Shown piece after piece: positions 46,904 to 59,589 of a stretch of DNA of 64,000 nt. The DNA is from Simmondsia chinensis. Taxonomy: Eukaryota; Streptophyta; Magnoliopsida; Caryophyllales; Simmondsiaceae. The translations under genes and the position numbers were made by a program. Position 1 is the first letter of the stretch. Each line of letters begins with the position of its first letter. The notes below the pieces were generated by a model, which was not told the DNA's origin, ran no database searches, and saw only the letters and a program-made list of their open reading frames with translations. Location: contig JAGTTD010000019.1 of NCBI GenBank assembly GCA_018398585.1, forward strand, positions 9,399,702 to 9,463,701. Direction: 5' to 3'.

Positions 46904-48246
46904 GAATAAATACTAAAGAGATCCCCCGAACTATTGGTGAATATCAAAGTAACCCCCTAACTTCTAATTTTATCAAACATATCCTACAAACTATTGGTCA
47001 AAATCAATGTGATTCCCCCAACTTCTAATTTCATCAGAAACACCCTTGAACTATTAATTAAAATTAATTTGACGCCCTAACTTATAATTTTATCAAAGAT
47101 ACCCCCAAACTACTAATTAAAATCAATTTGACCCCAACTTTTAACTCTTTAAAAAGAATTAAATGACATATTTAAATATCTAATTTGTATATCCAATATA
47201 ATGATAAGATATTTTTAAATTTTAAAAAAAGATATAAAATTATTTTCTTATAAACTAATAAATTTTATTATGTATATTAAATATATTTTTTAATTGTTAA
47301 AATTTTACTAAAGTAAAAATTTTTAACGGTTACATATATTTTTTAATAATTGAAATTTTTTTATATACTTTTGGGTTATTTACACAAAAGCTTCATGTAC
47401 TTGACCATTGTGTCAATTTGATCCTTATACTTTAATCATGTCAATTTAGTCCTATAGTGGAAACTGAAGTTAAATTTATGACGTAAATTTTAACAATTTG
47501 TAATACAAATCATCCGATAAAAACCCAACTGCTAACTCAATTTAAACTTCGCCATCACCCGGGCATTAAAAATTATGTCACGAATTCAATGCTAATTGTA
47601 TTCTAGGGACTAAATTGATACAAAGTAAATAGTAAAGTGATTAAATTGACACAATTAAAGTATAAGGACTAAATCGACACAATAAATAAAGTACAAAAAT
47701 ATTTTGCGTAAATAACCCTAAATTTTTTATGGCCCGATGCTCCACAAGGATACGGCCGTTCAAATTCTTTTTCTTTAGTAAAATTTTAATTATTAAGAAA
47801 TATATTTAATCTATAAATTCAATATATAATAAAAATAATAAATAGTTTTGTATTATTTTTTATAATTTAATAAAGTTTTTATCATGATATTGCATATACA
47901 AATTAGATATTTAAATATATTATTTAAAATCCTTAAAAAAGTAAAAGGTTGGAGTCAAAATGATTTCAATTAATAGTTTGGGGGTGTCTTTAATGAAATT
48001 AGAAGTTAGGTGGGTCAAATTGATTTTAATTAATAATTCGGGGGTGTGTTTGATAAAATTAGAAATTAGGGGGTCACATTGATTTTGACTAACAGTTCAA
48101 GGAGTAGATTTATGACTCCCTTCCAGGCTCCACGGCCTTTTCGGTTCGGAAACACAGATTGCCTTGCTTGTCACAGCCTTATTTATTTACCTTTTGATAA
48201 AATTAAAAGCTGGGGAATCATTATGATATTCACCAATAGTTCGGAT
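46904..48246. mobile_element. Mutator-like MITE with nested TIR element, unit C
   Basis: Counterpart of 31440-32785. The nested 346-bp element lies at 47373-47718 and the 75-bp GC-richer insert at about 48109-48182. Confidence 0.6.
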
Positions 48247-48300
48247 TAAATTCTAAGTTAGATAAAAAAAAGAGCCGATTCAATGCACTTAATCCAACTA

Positions 48301-49313
48301 TCTATCTTTGTGTATTAATTCAAAGTTGCTCACCACTCCAAAACACTCCACACCTCCCATCCTCTTGTTCTAAGGAAGAAGTGTTTGATATATGCAACAT
48401 AGAAAAAGGGGGAACAAAAAAAAAGGTAAAGCATTAATAAAAATCCTTCACTGACCTAAATGAAACGGCCATGACAAATGTAATTAAAATGGAAGCAGAT
48501 ATTAAACCATTTGAAATTCACTTGGCCTTGGATTTAATTAAAAACGACATAATTGTTGGACTTAAAACCAAAGAATAATGAAGGGAAGAGGAAAGACCAT
48601 GCATATCAAAAATGTAGTAACATTATTATAAATTAAATTATATTATATATATAAATTGAACATCTAAATATAGGTAGAAAACAAAGTGATATTAAATATT
48701 GGTAGAAAAGAAATTGAACATCACATAAAGAAAATAGAGGTGTGGCGTCACAATGCCACTACAGATGCATCATTTGAGGTCACGAGCGGCCAACGAGCAC
48801 AGTGAACGACTACAATAACCTGTTGGAGATTTCTAGAAAAAGAGGATTGCAATGAACCCATTTCAAAGTTTAGTCAAAATGAAAAAGAAGCCCATAAGCT
48901 ACATATATGTTACATGTATGGGCTTAATTAAAAAGAAGCCTATTTTAATAAAATAGTTTATTTTTAATAGCCTCAAAATATGTTATTAGATTTGAATGAT
49001 TCATATATATATATAATATTAAAGCTTATACCAAATTATTTTTTGTGAAAATTTTATATACCAAGGGGATTCCTTTTTGCTGCCGTTCATGGCCTAAAAG
49101 GAAGACGGCAACGACGACCGTCGACCATGCTATGCAGGCCGCTCCACCATAGGCAAGTGGAAGAGCCTTGAAGGCTAAAGTTTGGTAAGAAAAGATGAAA
49201 ATAAAAGTAGGGTTTTAAGGGGTAGATTGGAATTTACAAATGCCCTAATTGGAGGAATTTTTTTACAACCTTAATCTACCCACAAGAAGTGAATACTAAA
49301 GCACAAGCATTAA

Positions 49314-49357
<44 letters not shown>

Positions 49358-50938
49358 AATAATTTACTTTTAAAACATTAACCACTAATGAAAAATCAGT
49401 GCAGGTAAACTAACCAGATGGATAACACATGCGAGAGTATGAAGGCAACAACTTTGGATTACATAAATTCAAAGATCAGTGGAAATGAGAATCATGTATG
49501 TCAAATATTAGTTGTCATGTAATAAATCAAATTCCACTCAACAACTTTGAAAATCGACCAAATCCACCTAATATATAAGAAAAGTATAACCCAATTGCCA
49601 ATATTCTAGGGATTCACCAAATTCACTATCTCACTCTCTTCACGTTCAAATCAATGGCATATTTAAAACTCCACAACTCATCACTCTCATATCAACATTG
49701 AACAAAAGTTACAATATGCACTCTCTATTTTCAAAATATTGAAAACATATACATGACCCACCAATAGAAAATTGGAACAATCTACCTAATAATACCATCA
49801 ATATAACCAAAAAGAAACCTCAAAACTGAAGGCATTCTCAAATGTTAGACTGTTTAACTCTTTTTTAATGCATAAAAAGGCCCACGAACCTCTCTTACAA
49901 AGGCTTTATCGTAGTGATTGATCATAGCAGTTACAATTTTAGTACAATATAATATGTCTTCTTCTATTATGCTTTATTTAGTTTTTCTCCATTACTTTGT
50001 CCTCTTTTTTGAGTGTACATATCTGCTAAAATAATATTAACAACAATAGAGGCAAATTAGGAACCATAATTATTTTTTAATATAGATAAATAGTAAAATA
50101 ATTTTTAATTTTTAAATATAAATAATTGATAAATATAATTTTAGATAAGTCAAAATTTATGCTATTAGTTTTTAAAAAAAGCCTGTAAAAAACATTGTGG
50201 TTACCCAGAAAAATTTATCTATATAAATAATTTTAACAAAAATAAAGGTAAAATGAGTGGTATAATTATTTTTATTACATATATTCTTGAATTTTTGAGT
50301 ATAAAATGATAAATATTGTTAAATTAAGTTTTAATCTTTTTGTGTATAGATACTTATTTAATTACCTTTAATTAAAAAGAAATTTATAATTCACTAAAAT
50401 TTTAAAATTATTGTGGTTGCAAGAAAAAAATTATTATATAAGGTAATATAAAATAATTTTAATAAGAATAGAGGTAAAATTATTATTATTCTTTTATACT
50501 ATAGATGATTGGTTATCTTTTAATTTAAATTGAAGTCGATGATAAAATGACAAATATTATTTGATTACAATTTCATTCTTTTTAAATATAGATGATCATT
50601 TAATTAATTTTAGCACAAATAGAGGTATAATACACATATATTTTTCTTCACTACAGATAAATATTAATTAATTTTTAAATTTTAAATATAAACTAATGGC
50701 AATATAATTTTAGATAATTTAAAATTTAATATGATTTTTTAAGATGCTTTAAAAATATGTGGTGGTTATAGTAAAATAGTTATTGCACTTAGCTATATAA
50801 AACAACATGTAAAATGGTATGAAAATTAGAGTTCTTGTGTACGGCCTGGGATTACATGGATCACATATATGATTATATGTTTATTAACGACGCTTACAAA
50901 TAAATAGAGCACCAATGTATCGCACGGAGTTTTGCTAG
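48301..50938 (+). mobile_element. Helitron, non-autonomous, unit C
   Basis: 2638 bp, TCTATCTTTG...tttgCTAG, between A (48300) and T (50939). Same insertion as 32836-35468, with an extra block near 48947-48967 and shorter AT dinucleotide runs. Confidence 0.88.
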
Positions 50939-51133
50939 TTATATTATATTTATGACTTTGTACTCCTCAAAATGAAGCAAACCCCAAATTTTAGTTCCGA
51001 CCAACAGTAGAACTTAGTTTTTATGGTTAAGAAAATAAAAAAGAAATTGAAAAACAACAAAATACACTATCTACTAACTATTATATAAAGTTACAATTTC
51101 GACTTTTTTTCCACTCTCCCATATCCTAAATAA

Positions 51134-51303
51134 GGAAAATGCTTCACCTCACGAGGGGTGAGGCACGAATTTCACACGAGAAGGGGAAAAATAAAGAAAC
51201 AAGAAAAATCACAAAAAAGGCAGATTTTGTAGCTTTCTATGATTTTTTTTTAATTATTTGTGAATTTTGTGCCTCACCCTCTCATGGGGGTGTAGCACTG
51301 TTC
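51134..51303. mobile_element. 170-bp hairpin MITE, unit C
   Basis: Same insertion as 35664-35833, flanked by CCTAAATAA at 51125-51133 and 51304-51312. Confidence 0.85.
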
Positions 51304-51312
51304 CCTAAATAA

Positions 51313-54292
51313 TAGCATCTAAAAAAATTAAAAAGAATAATTAAAAAACTAAAAAGAGTCCAAATAAGAAGTCAACTATAAAAACACCAAAAAATCACAA
51401 AAAAGAAAAATTATAAAAAACAACATAATATATGAGAATAATCAAAAAATAAAATATATAAATAAGAAAAAGAATACCAAAAATTCCCCCAAAAACTGAA
51501 AATAAAACCTATAAAATTAAAAAAAAGCTCCATAAATAAAAGAAAACTTTGCAAAATATAATATATTACAAAAAAAAAAAAAGTCATACTTTTGATGATG
51601 AATTTGGAAATTCATCATTTTCGAGGTAGAGCTTGAGAGGATTAGAGCTGAACTTAAGCTATGACTACACGTCTGTTATGATCTAGAATTTTATATATAG
51701 CTGAACATAATCAATCCACAAACAAATCACTCAATCAATCAAACAGTCCAACTCAAAGATTGTCGTATTTTATATATAACTCGTACAATCCTTACAAGAT
51801 CTAGAATTTTACAAAGAAATTAAGATTTGTAAAGTATGAGTAAAGGAAGGAGAGAAAGAGAAAGAATGGGGAGGGAGAGACTTAGAGAGAGGGAGAGAGA
51901 CTCGGTATTCTCATTTTATTCATACCTCCCTTCTAGTATTTAAGACCCTATATATAGAGTTAGAAGAGAGGCATAGATGGAATATAAAACTTAGCTTATT
52001 TATTAACATCTCAATACTCCTCGCTTAACCTCTATATTTTGCTTTGTATTAACATCCAAGTCGGTATTTCTTAGTTTAAGACTATTAGAAAGCCCAGAAG
52101 GTAAATACAAGAGAAGAGTATGAGAGGGGAAATGAAACGTTTTAGGATTGAGAAAGCCAAAAAATGTTGGAGCGCCCCAAGTACAAGAAAGACAAGCAAA
52201 CACCCACAAGTTAAATTTCATTCTTAAATATAAGAATCTTACTTTGCTATTCGAGCATGAATTAGTAGCAAAATATAATAATATGGATGTTTACGGAAGA
52301 ATTTTCTAAATTCTAAAAATAATTGTTATTGTATTTTTATGTTACCCCCGGGGGGGGGGGGGGGGAAGAAAGAGCTGTTCAATACACTATTTTGGAAAAA
52401 AATTTAGACATGGAGAAATGTGAATATTAGCTTTAATGTTCGAAAGAATGAAATTGAGGATAAAGACAATTAAAATTGTTTTAAATATAAAAAAAGAGTG
52501 AGATTATGATTTTTAATTGAAAAAAGGTCAAGAGGGAAAAGGATAGACATTAAGGGCTCCGTCTGAAATGTGGAAAACATTCTCAAAGGAAAAAAAATTT
52601 GGAGGAAAGTACTTCTCTCGTATTTGGATTACACGAAAAATATAAAGGAAAAAAATTTAGAGGAAAATTTTAGAATTTTACAATAGGATTTGAGGAAAAC
52701 TATTTTCTTCTTGGAAAGTCGTGGAAAATCGGAAAAAAAATGAAACTTAACCCAAATAATGTGAACCTTGTATGCATTAGACTTGATCTCAACTCCATGT
52801 TTAATTAATAGGGTCCACTTTTTGTCATATAAGTTTATTGAATACTTATTTTCGATATATACAAAAAGCACAAACTAAATAAAGTTTTTTATCTGTGAAA
52901 TACTTGTTTGATAAAATATTTAAAACTTCATGGTACATAAACGTAACAATATTTTGAAAAAAATTTTGTTTAGCTGCCCTGAGTTTTGGTAACATATTCT
53001 TTATGTATCTTGAGATTTTAAAATATTTTGAGATACCTTGAACTTTGTAAACCTTTTTAGGTACCCTATACATAACTTCATCAGAATTCCATTATTTGTA
53101 CTGACATGTATTTAAAAAAATATACATAAAAATGTTAATATTAATTCTAAAATTTATAATATTTTGAAATTTTAAAAAAATATTTAAATCTTCAAACATA
53201 GTTTCTATATTGATAAAATATTTTAAATATCTAAAAAAATTTTAAATATTAAAACATTATATATTTAAAAATATTTAATACATTTCAAAAATATTTATAT
53301 ATCTTAAAAATATTTAATATCTTTTAAAAATATTTTAAATATGTCAAAATATTTAAATTTGAAAAAGTATTTTAAATGTCTTAAAAGTTTAAGAAAATAT
53401 TTAAAATATTCAAAAATTACTTTAAACTCATGGTATCTGAACCAAAATTTTCTTAAAATTTTAAACCACAATATCTGGTTATAGGTTAAAAAAGATTAAA
53501 CTAAGGGTGCCTAAATAATAAAATTTCAAAGGAACAATTTCAAGATCAGTCACCAGAAAAGTTCACACGGCTAAAACTATAGAAGGAGGATATACCTTAT
53601 TAGGACAATAATTACTTTGTTTCAATTTTATTTTCTATCAACCACCTTATTTTGCCTTTACTTCCAAACAATGAAAAAAGTCATTTTTCTCTATTGTTTT
53701 CCCCTTAACTTTTTTTTTTTCCTCAAATTTTTCTTGTCTTCAAATTTTCTTAATTTCAAATGAAGCCTAATTGAAAAATTAAAGATCTCCAACAAAGAAA
53801 ATAGCTAAAGCAAAAAAATTGATAATTTTAATAAGAAACTATGTAAACCATATTTGTGCTTGAAGAGAGATTTAAGCTGCAAAACAAAAGTTTATCTTGT
53901 TTGTGTTTGTTTTTTTTTTTTTTAGCTCCTTTGCGTAGCACCTATTTTTAAGATTGTATCCAATTAAAAAAAAAAAAAAAACAAAAATCTCAATCTCTAA
54001 TTTATTGGACTTTTGTAAACGAAAAAGAAAAACAAAAAGGAAAAGTGTGAACAGAACAATAAAAAAGACGAAGAAAATATATTTTTTTTAAAAAAATAAA
54101 ATTTTCAATTATTTTAAATAAAATAATCTTCCCATAAATTGTGAAGAAATATTACAAATATTTTTAAGAATGTTTCTTTTCTTTTTTTGCGGTAACTAAA
54201 AATTTCTTATTACTCAAAAATATAACAGAATACACTCAGTTAACCACCCAAAAATAAAACCAACTCCAAAACCCAAAGAAATCCATGCCCAC
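51313..54292. other. AT-rich non-coding segment, unit C
   Basis: Counterpart of 35843-38827. It includes the poly-G run 52350-52365 and the uninterrupted copia A target near 52550-52560. No gene is supported. Confidence 0.55.
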
Positions 54293-54466
54293 TTTATTAG
54301 AGAAAACTCTAGAACCTTCTTAGCCTAAGGTTTCCCCTCTTTTATTTCTTATGCTTGATGTATAGGTCAAAGAGTATTATTGTATTTCTTATGCTCGATG
54401 TATGCCTGTTTAAAGGCTTCTTGTATCTCTCATATGTATTATTCAGTAAGTTGCTTAACATTTATA
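54293..54466 (+). repeat. Copia B 5' LTR
   Basis: 174 bp starting tttattagag and ending acatttata. Matches 59396-59574, but about 25 bp of the 'ctacccttagtcccatgt' region is replaced by a duplicated 'atttcttatgcttgatgta' phrase. Confidence 0.88.
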
Positions 54467-54604
54467 TTGTATAAGAGCTCTCTCTCTCTCTTTTATTTTA
54501 TAGTCTTTCTTTCTTTTTGTTCTCTCTTTTACGCTTTTCGCTACCATTTTTGTTGAATTCTTTAATCGTTATTTAATTTTTTGTTCTTCTTTTCTAATTG
54601 AGCA

Positions 54605-56080
54605 ATGGCATTTAACCTAAATCGATTCTATGCAAGCACCCTCTCTCCCTCTCTTGAACCCCTAGCGGTGCCACCACGCCTGCAGTCGAGGTCCGTCTCT
54701 CCCATACTGACTCCCCACAGCCGACATTTGGTGATGCACTGATCATTGCGGTGACCGATAACCCTAATGTCCAGCACCACTATCACCAGTGCCCCCCTCC
54801 CTCTGTTGGTTGATACCGATGACGCCATCATCGGTACTCCACCACCAATTGGGAGGCCGATAGTGAACCTAGCACTTAATTTGAGCATCCCCTCCCCTTC
54901 TCTTCTCTCTCCCACCACCGGTGACATGCGTCGCCGGTGGCAGTGCCGTGCCGCCTCCCTCGTCTCTGCTCCATAGCTTGGGCGCGGGCACGTCGGCAGC
55001 TGCACTTTCCACTCTTCCCAACTAAATAAACCCTAATTGCATAAACCCTAGTCAATATATTCACCCCCACCCCCCCCCCCCCCCCCCCCCCCCCCCTCTC
55101 TTGTTATCCCCCTTTCTAATATAACAAATATTGTCACAATAAAACTTTATGAACATCCGATTATTCCTCGTGGCGTGAACAATTCTAAATGTTTTTTAAT
55201 ACCACATCAATTACTAGGGTTTATTGATGGTTTTATACCCTTGTCCCCCTGCGCAAATAACACTTCCCAACAGATCGCTCTACCTTAATCCCGTTTATAC
55301 AAATTGCCTACGTATGGATCAAAGTCTTAGATCTTGTACCACTGCCACTCTCTCTAGTCCTCTAATAAATGACATTGTATGCCACCGTACCTCTAAATCC
55401 ATGTGGGATTCTCTCAATAAGCGCTTTCGGGATCACTCTATGGCCAAGGAGTTTGAACTCTGTAACCAAGTCATGAATCACTGAAAGATGGCAAAACAAT
55501 GGACCAATACCTCTCTCAATTAAAATCAATAATGGACGACTTAGCTGCCATTGACTCCCCCTATATCAAATAGAGAATTTCAGCACTATTGCACTTTACG
55601 GCTTATCCCCCGAGTATGCTGCCTTTGCAACCTTTTCTCGTCAACCTTCCAAATATTATTCATATGAAGAGTTAAAAACTGCTTTATTAAACGAGGAGGC
55701 TGCCTTGAATAAATACTCTGTATGAACCACAACTGAGCCCTCTCACACTATGGTGGCCACGGGCCAACCGAACCAAGGAGGTCGCAACAACCGAGGTGAC
55801 CGGGGCCGTGGTTGTGGCCGGAATTAGCGCAACAACCATGGAGGTAGTGGTGGTTCCCTAGGCCACCCAACCCCCCCACAGGCCACAACCTCAACCGGGG
55901 TTCCTTACACTGGCACCCCACCCTTGGTTCATCCCTCGTTTGGTTCCTCTCTTAACCCTAGTGCAGGTGTGCTCGGTCCCGGTCCTCAATTTGTCAAATT
56001 TGCTCGCAAAATGGCCATACCGCAATCGCTTATCCCATCGGTTTGATAGCTCAGCCTAGCTTGATCCTTCTCACTCATTT
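54605..56080 (+). pseudogene. Copia B gag remnant
   Basis: ATG at 54605, a Pro/Ser-rich N-terminus, a 27-base C run (55070-55096), then the gag domain (MDQSLRSCTTATL; MWDSLNKRFRDHSMAKEF) at 55224-55484. The zinc knuckle at about 55997-56035 reads CQICSQNGHTAIA and lacks the last Cys. Stops and frameshifts occur throughout. Confidence 0.88.
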
Positions 56081-56086
56081 GCCGGC

Positions 56087-57400
56087 ATGACTATTGGGGA
56101 GCCGCACGACTTCAACTGGTATCTTGACTCAGGTGCGTCTAACCACATGACACCAAATCCAGGTATTCTAACTAAACTTTCCCCCTTATTCGGGTCATCA
56201 AAGTGTCCTTGTTGGGAATGGAGCATTATTACCATTTACGCATGTCGGTTCTGCTATACTACCCACGCGCACATCCCCCCTAAATTTACATAATGTCATG
56301 TTTGTTCCCCGACTCACACATAATCTCTTATCTATTAAACAATTATGTAAGGATAATAATTGTAAAGTAGAATTTGACTCCCCTTTTTTTATATTAAGGA
56401 CAAGGCTACAGAGACGCTGCTTCTATAAGTGCCTAGTAATGGACCTCTCTATAGTTTCTCACCACATAACTGGGGGCTCATAGCAAGCGTAAAAAATGGT
56501 GAACTATGGCATCAACAACCAGGTCATTTAGGTAGCACTGTTCTTGACACATTATGTAAGAAACACTGTTTTCCTGCTTTTAAGTTTCTCAATAAATATA
56601 GTTCTTGTTGTTTGGGTAAATCTACGAAGCTTTCTTTTGATTTGTATTGCATAAAACAACTAAGCCTCTCCAACTAATTCATTCTGATGTTTGGAAATCA
56701 CCTATATTCTCCAATTCAGCATATAAATACTGTGTTCTATTTATTGATGATTTCTTGAGATTTACATAGCTCTATCCGATGCAACGCAAATCTAAAGTTT
56801 ACGAAATTTTCACTAGCTTCAAAGCTCTTGTTGAAAACCAATTTGACTTAAAAATTAAAATTTTCCAAAGTGATGGTGGAGGTGAATTTGATCATCGTCG
56901 AATGAATGCTCTCTATCGCGATGTTCGAATTCATTTTCGCCTATCCTATCCTGATACCCCAGAACAAAATGGGGTGGCAGAGCACAAGCATCGACATTTA
57001 TCTAAAATGGCACGAACACTTCTAATCCACTCCAAACTTCCCTATGCATTCTAGGATGATGCATTTTGTACTACCTGCTTCACTATAAATCATCTCCCCA
57101 CCCTTACTTTCTCTAATGATTCCCCATTTCAAAAGTTGTTTCAAACTCAACCAGACTATAAACGTTTTTTGTGTTTTTGGGTGTGCATGTTACCCCCCAT
57201 TACATCTCGTGCCAATCATAAACTTGCCCCTTAATCACTAACATGCATTTTTTTTAGGCAATGTCGCGAAATATGAAGGATACAGGTGCTTTGACCCTAA
57301 AACTAAACGAATATAGATTAGTCGCCATGTTGTGTTTGATGAATCGTGCTTCCCCTATCATGACATAGCTCACCCGATGGTACCTAGTTGTAATGCCACA
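56087..57400 (+). pseudogene. Copia B protease and integrase remnant
   Basis: Protease DSGASNHM near 56130. Pre-integrase LWHQQPGHLG near 56505. Integrase core with SDVWKSP near 56690, FQSDGGGEFDH near 56865 and QNGVAEHKHRH near 56970, so all three catalytic residues are still visible. At least five stops or frame changes interrupt it. The GGGEF block is the family form, unlike copia A. Confidence 0.9.
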
Positions 57401-57519
57401 GTTCCCCAACCCCTTCTCATTTACACCCAAAGCTAGCCACACCCGATCACCACTATGGGTGACTAGCGGCAGCCCCTGGTGCTGGCCACCAAGCAGGACT
57501 CCTCCTCCCCATGACACAG

Positions 57520-57541
57520 CCCCCCCCCCCCCCCCCCCCCC
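57520..57541. repeat. Poly-C tract in copia B linker
   Basis: 22 C, in the Pro-rich linker between integrase and reverse transcriptase. Like the 27-C run at 55070-55096, it is prone to length error. Confidence 0.95.
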
Positions 57542-57839
57542 GGGCAGGACTGTTGGCTAGACCAACTGGGACAGATCTTGTCCCCGGCGGTCCTAGTCTC
57601 CCCGGCTCCCCGAGCCCACGCCTACCCTCACGGCGACTACCCTCACTCCCGCAGCACTGTCCAGCCCCCCCTCCGGGTCAGCCATTGTGCTTGCCTCCGA
57701 CCCTGACCTAGCCCCTGACCCTAAGCTAGGTCCATCCGGTCCTTCTCTTGACCCTTAAACTAGTTCCAACATTCACCCAATGTGAACTAGACTTAAAGCT
57801 AGTTTTCGTAAAACAAAGTACCCTCTTTCACTTCCATCC

Positions 57840-58690
57840 ATCACTGCCATTCAAGAACCTACCTGTTATTCACAGGCTATGAAAAATCCCCAATGAGAGG
57901 AAGCCATGCCTGACGAATTTAATGCTCTCATTCTCAACGAAACCTGGGACTTATCCCACATGACCCTTCGAAAAACCCTGTAGGAAGTACGTGAAAATAC
58001 AAATTTAAGTACAAAGATGATGGTTCTGTAGAAAGGTTCAAGTCCCACCTTGTGGCTCAAGAATTTCACCAACGTGAAGGCCTTGACTATAGGGAAACTT
58101 TTAACCCTGGTGTCAAACTCTCCACCATATGCTTTATACTTACCCGTGCTTTTACATACAACCGGCCTATCCAACAACTGGATGTCAAAAATGCATTCCT
58201 ACACGGTTTTCTTAAGGAAGAAGTTTACATGAAACAACCTAAGGGATTTGTTCGTCCTAAGTACCCTGATCATGTATGCTGTTTACGAAAGGCGTTATAT
58301 GGTCTTAAGCAGGCACTCCGAGCTTGGTTCCAGTGATCAAGTGCATTCCTACTAAGTCTTGGATTTGTCTGCCGTCGAGCTGACCCATCCTTGTTTATCC
58401 ATAAAACTAAGTCTCACTGCACATGTCTTATTTTATATGTTGATGACATCATCCTGACAGGCTTTGACCCCTCCCATATCACCACCCTCATAAATTCCCT
58501 ATCCACCCAGTTTGCGATGAAAGATCTTGGGCCCCTCCACTTCTTCCTAGGCATTGAAGTTCACCGTGATAAAAATGGCCTTTTCATAAGTCAACATAAG
58601 TACACAATCGGTCTTCTCACAAAATATTTGCTTACCGAGGCCAAACTTGTGAAAACCCTCCTCCCAACCCGAGCACACCCTCTTTGAGTG
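57840..58690 (+). pseudogene. Copia B reverse transcriptase remnant
   Basis: Motifs QLDVKNAFLHGFLKEEVYMK (58170-58230), LRKALYGLKQALRAWF followed by a stop at 58336, and an intact LYVDDIILTG box near 58435. Frames shift at least twice. The YVDD box is kept here although it is broken in copia A. Confidence 0.9.
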
Positions 58691-59393
58691 ATTGGGATCC
58701 TCTTGAGGATCCCACCAAATATAGGAGTGCTGTAGGTGCCCTACAATACCCCACCATGACCAGAACTGAAATTTGCTGCGCTGTGAACCTCATCTCTCAG
58801 TTCATGCATGCTCCCCAGACTCCTCACTGGCAAGCCGTAAAACTCATTCTACTGTATATCAAGTCCACCCCCAACCATGGTCTTATCATCTCCCCTGCTC
58901 GCACAGCCCCTGTCACTGCTTATGCTGATGCCAACTGGGGTGGCTGCCCGACATGCGCCACTCCACCATGGGTTATTTCCGTCTACCTAGATCCCAACCT
59001 CATCTCCAAGAGAACAAAGAAATAAGCCACCATCTCCAAATCTACCACAGAGTCTAAATACAGGGTAGTAGCTCAAGCTGTTGCTGAAAGTGACTAGATT
59101 TTATATGTAATGCGTGACCTTGGCTTACGCCACCCAAGATCGATCCTATTCTACTATGACAACATCTCTGCCTCCTATCTTTCCCCCCAACCTTTCCTCC
59201 AATGATTGCAGTAAACATGTTGATATGGATTTTCACTACGTTCGTGAAAAGGTACTCAAGGGTGACCTCTAAGTTCGCTGCACTCCCACCGTACAACAAC
59301 TCGCTGACATCCTCACCAAAGGTCTCTCGGTTAATCAGTTCTTTCAACAAAAATACAATCTCCGTGTGGTGCCACCCTCGCTCAGATTGAGGG
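58684..59393 (+). pseudogene. Copia B RNase H remnant
   Basis: Reads YRSAVGALQYPTMTR, then AYADANWGG near 58920 (first Asp kept), a stop-broken STTESKY-like region at 59040, and a broken DIFTKGL-type end (DILTKGLS near 59310). It ends just before the polypurine tract. Confidence 0.88.
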
Positions 59394-59395
59394 GG

Positions 59396-59574
59396 TGTAT
59401 TAAAGGAAACTCCAGAACCTTCATAGCCTAGGGCTTCCCCTCTTCCATTTCTACCCTTAGTCCCATGTATAGGTCAAAGTGTATTATTATATTTCTTATG
59501 CTTGATGTATGCCTATATGAAGGCTCCTTGTACCTCTCATATTTATTATTCCGTACAAAGTTGTTAAAATTCAT
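59396..59574 (+). repeat. Copia B 3' LTR
   Basis: 179 bp from tgtattaaaggaaactcc to aaattcata. It keeps the TG start that the 5' copies have lost. Confidence 0.88.
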
Positions 59575-59589
59575 ACACTTCACTTAAGA

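Larger units (their letters stand above)
39637..55002. repeat. Unit C: second near-identical copy
   Basis: 15366 bp, collinear with 24182-39536 with offsets drifting only between 15455 and 15475. Unlike B it continues past the copy end into the rest of the copia B element. Confidence 0.95.
54293..59574 (+). mobile_element. Ty1/copia LTR retrotransposon (copia B), heavily decayed
   Basis: About 5.28 kb with a 5' LTR (54293-54466), mutated primer-binding site (54467-54480), gag, protease, integrase, reverse transcriptase, RNase H, polypurine tract (59382-59395) and 3' LTR (59396-59574). Many stops and frameshifts and two long C runs are present. The 5' and 3' LTRs differ far more than those of copia A, so the insertion is older. 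Motifs place it near copia A. The left part is also in units A and B. Confidence 0.93.

Noticed and set aside
24182..55002. Recent true tandem duplication of 15.4 kb
   Set aside because: Not excluded, but the exact coincidence of both copy edges with contig ends at the N gap makes an assembly overlap more likely.
54628..55005. 125-codon minus-strand frame
   Set aside because: It is antisense to the gag start of copia B, and the plus strand explains the sequence.
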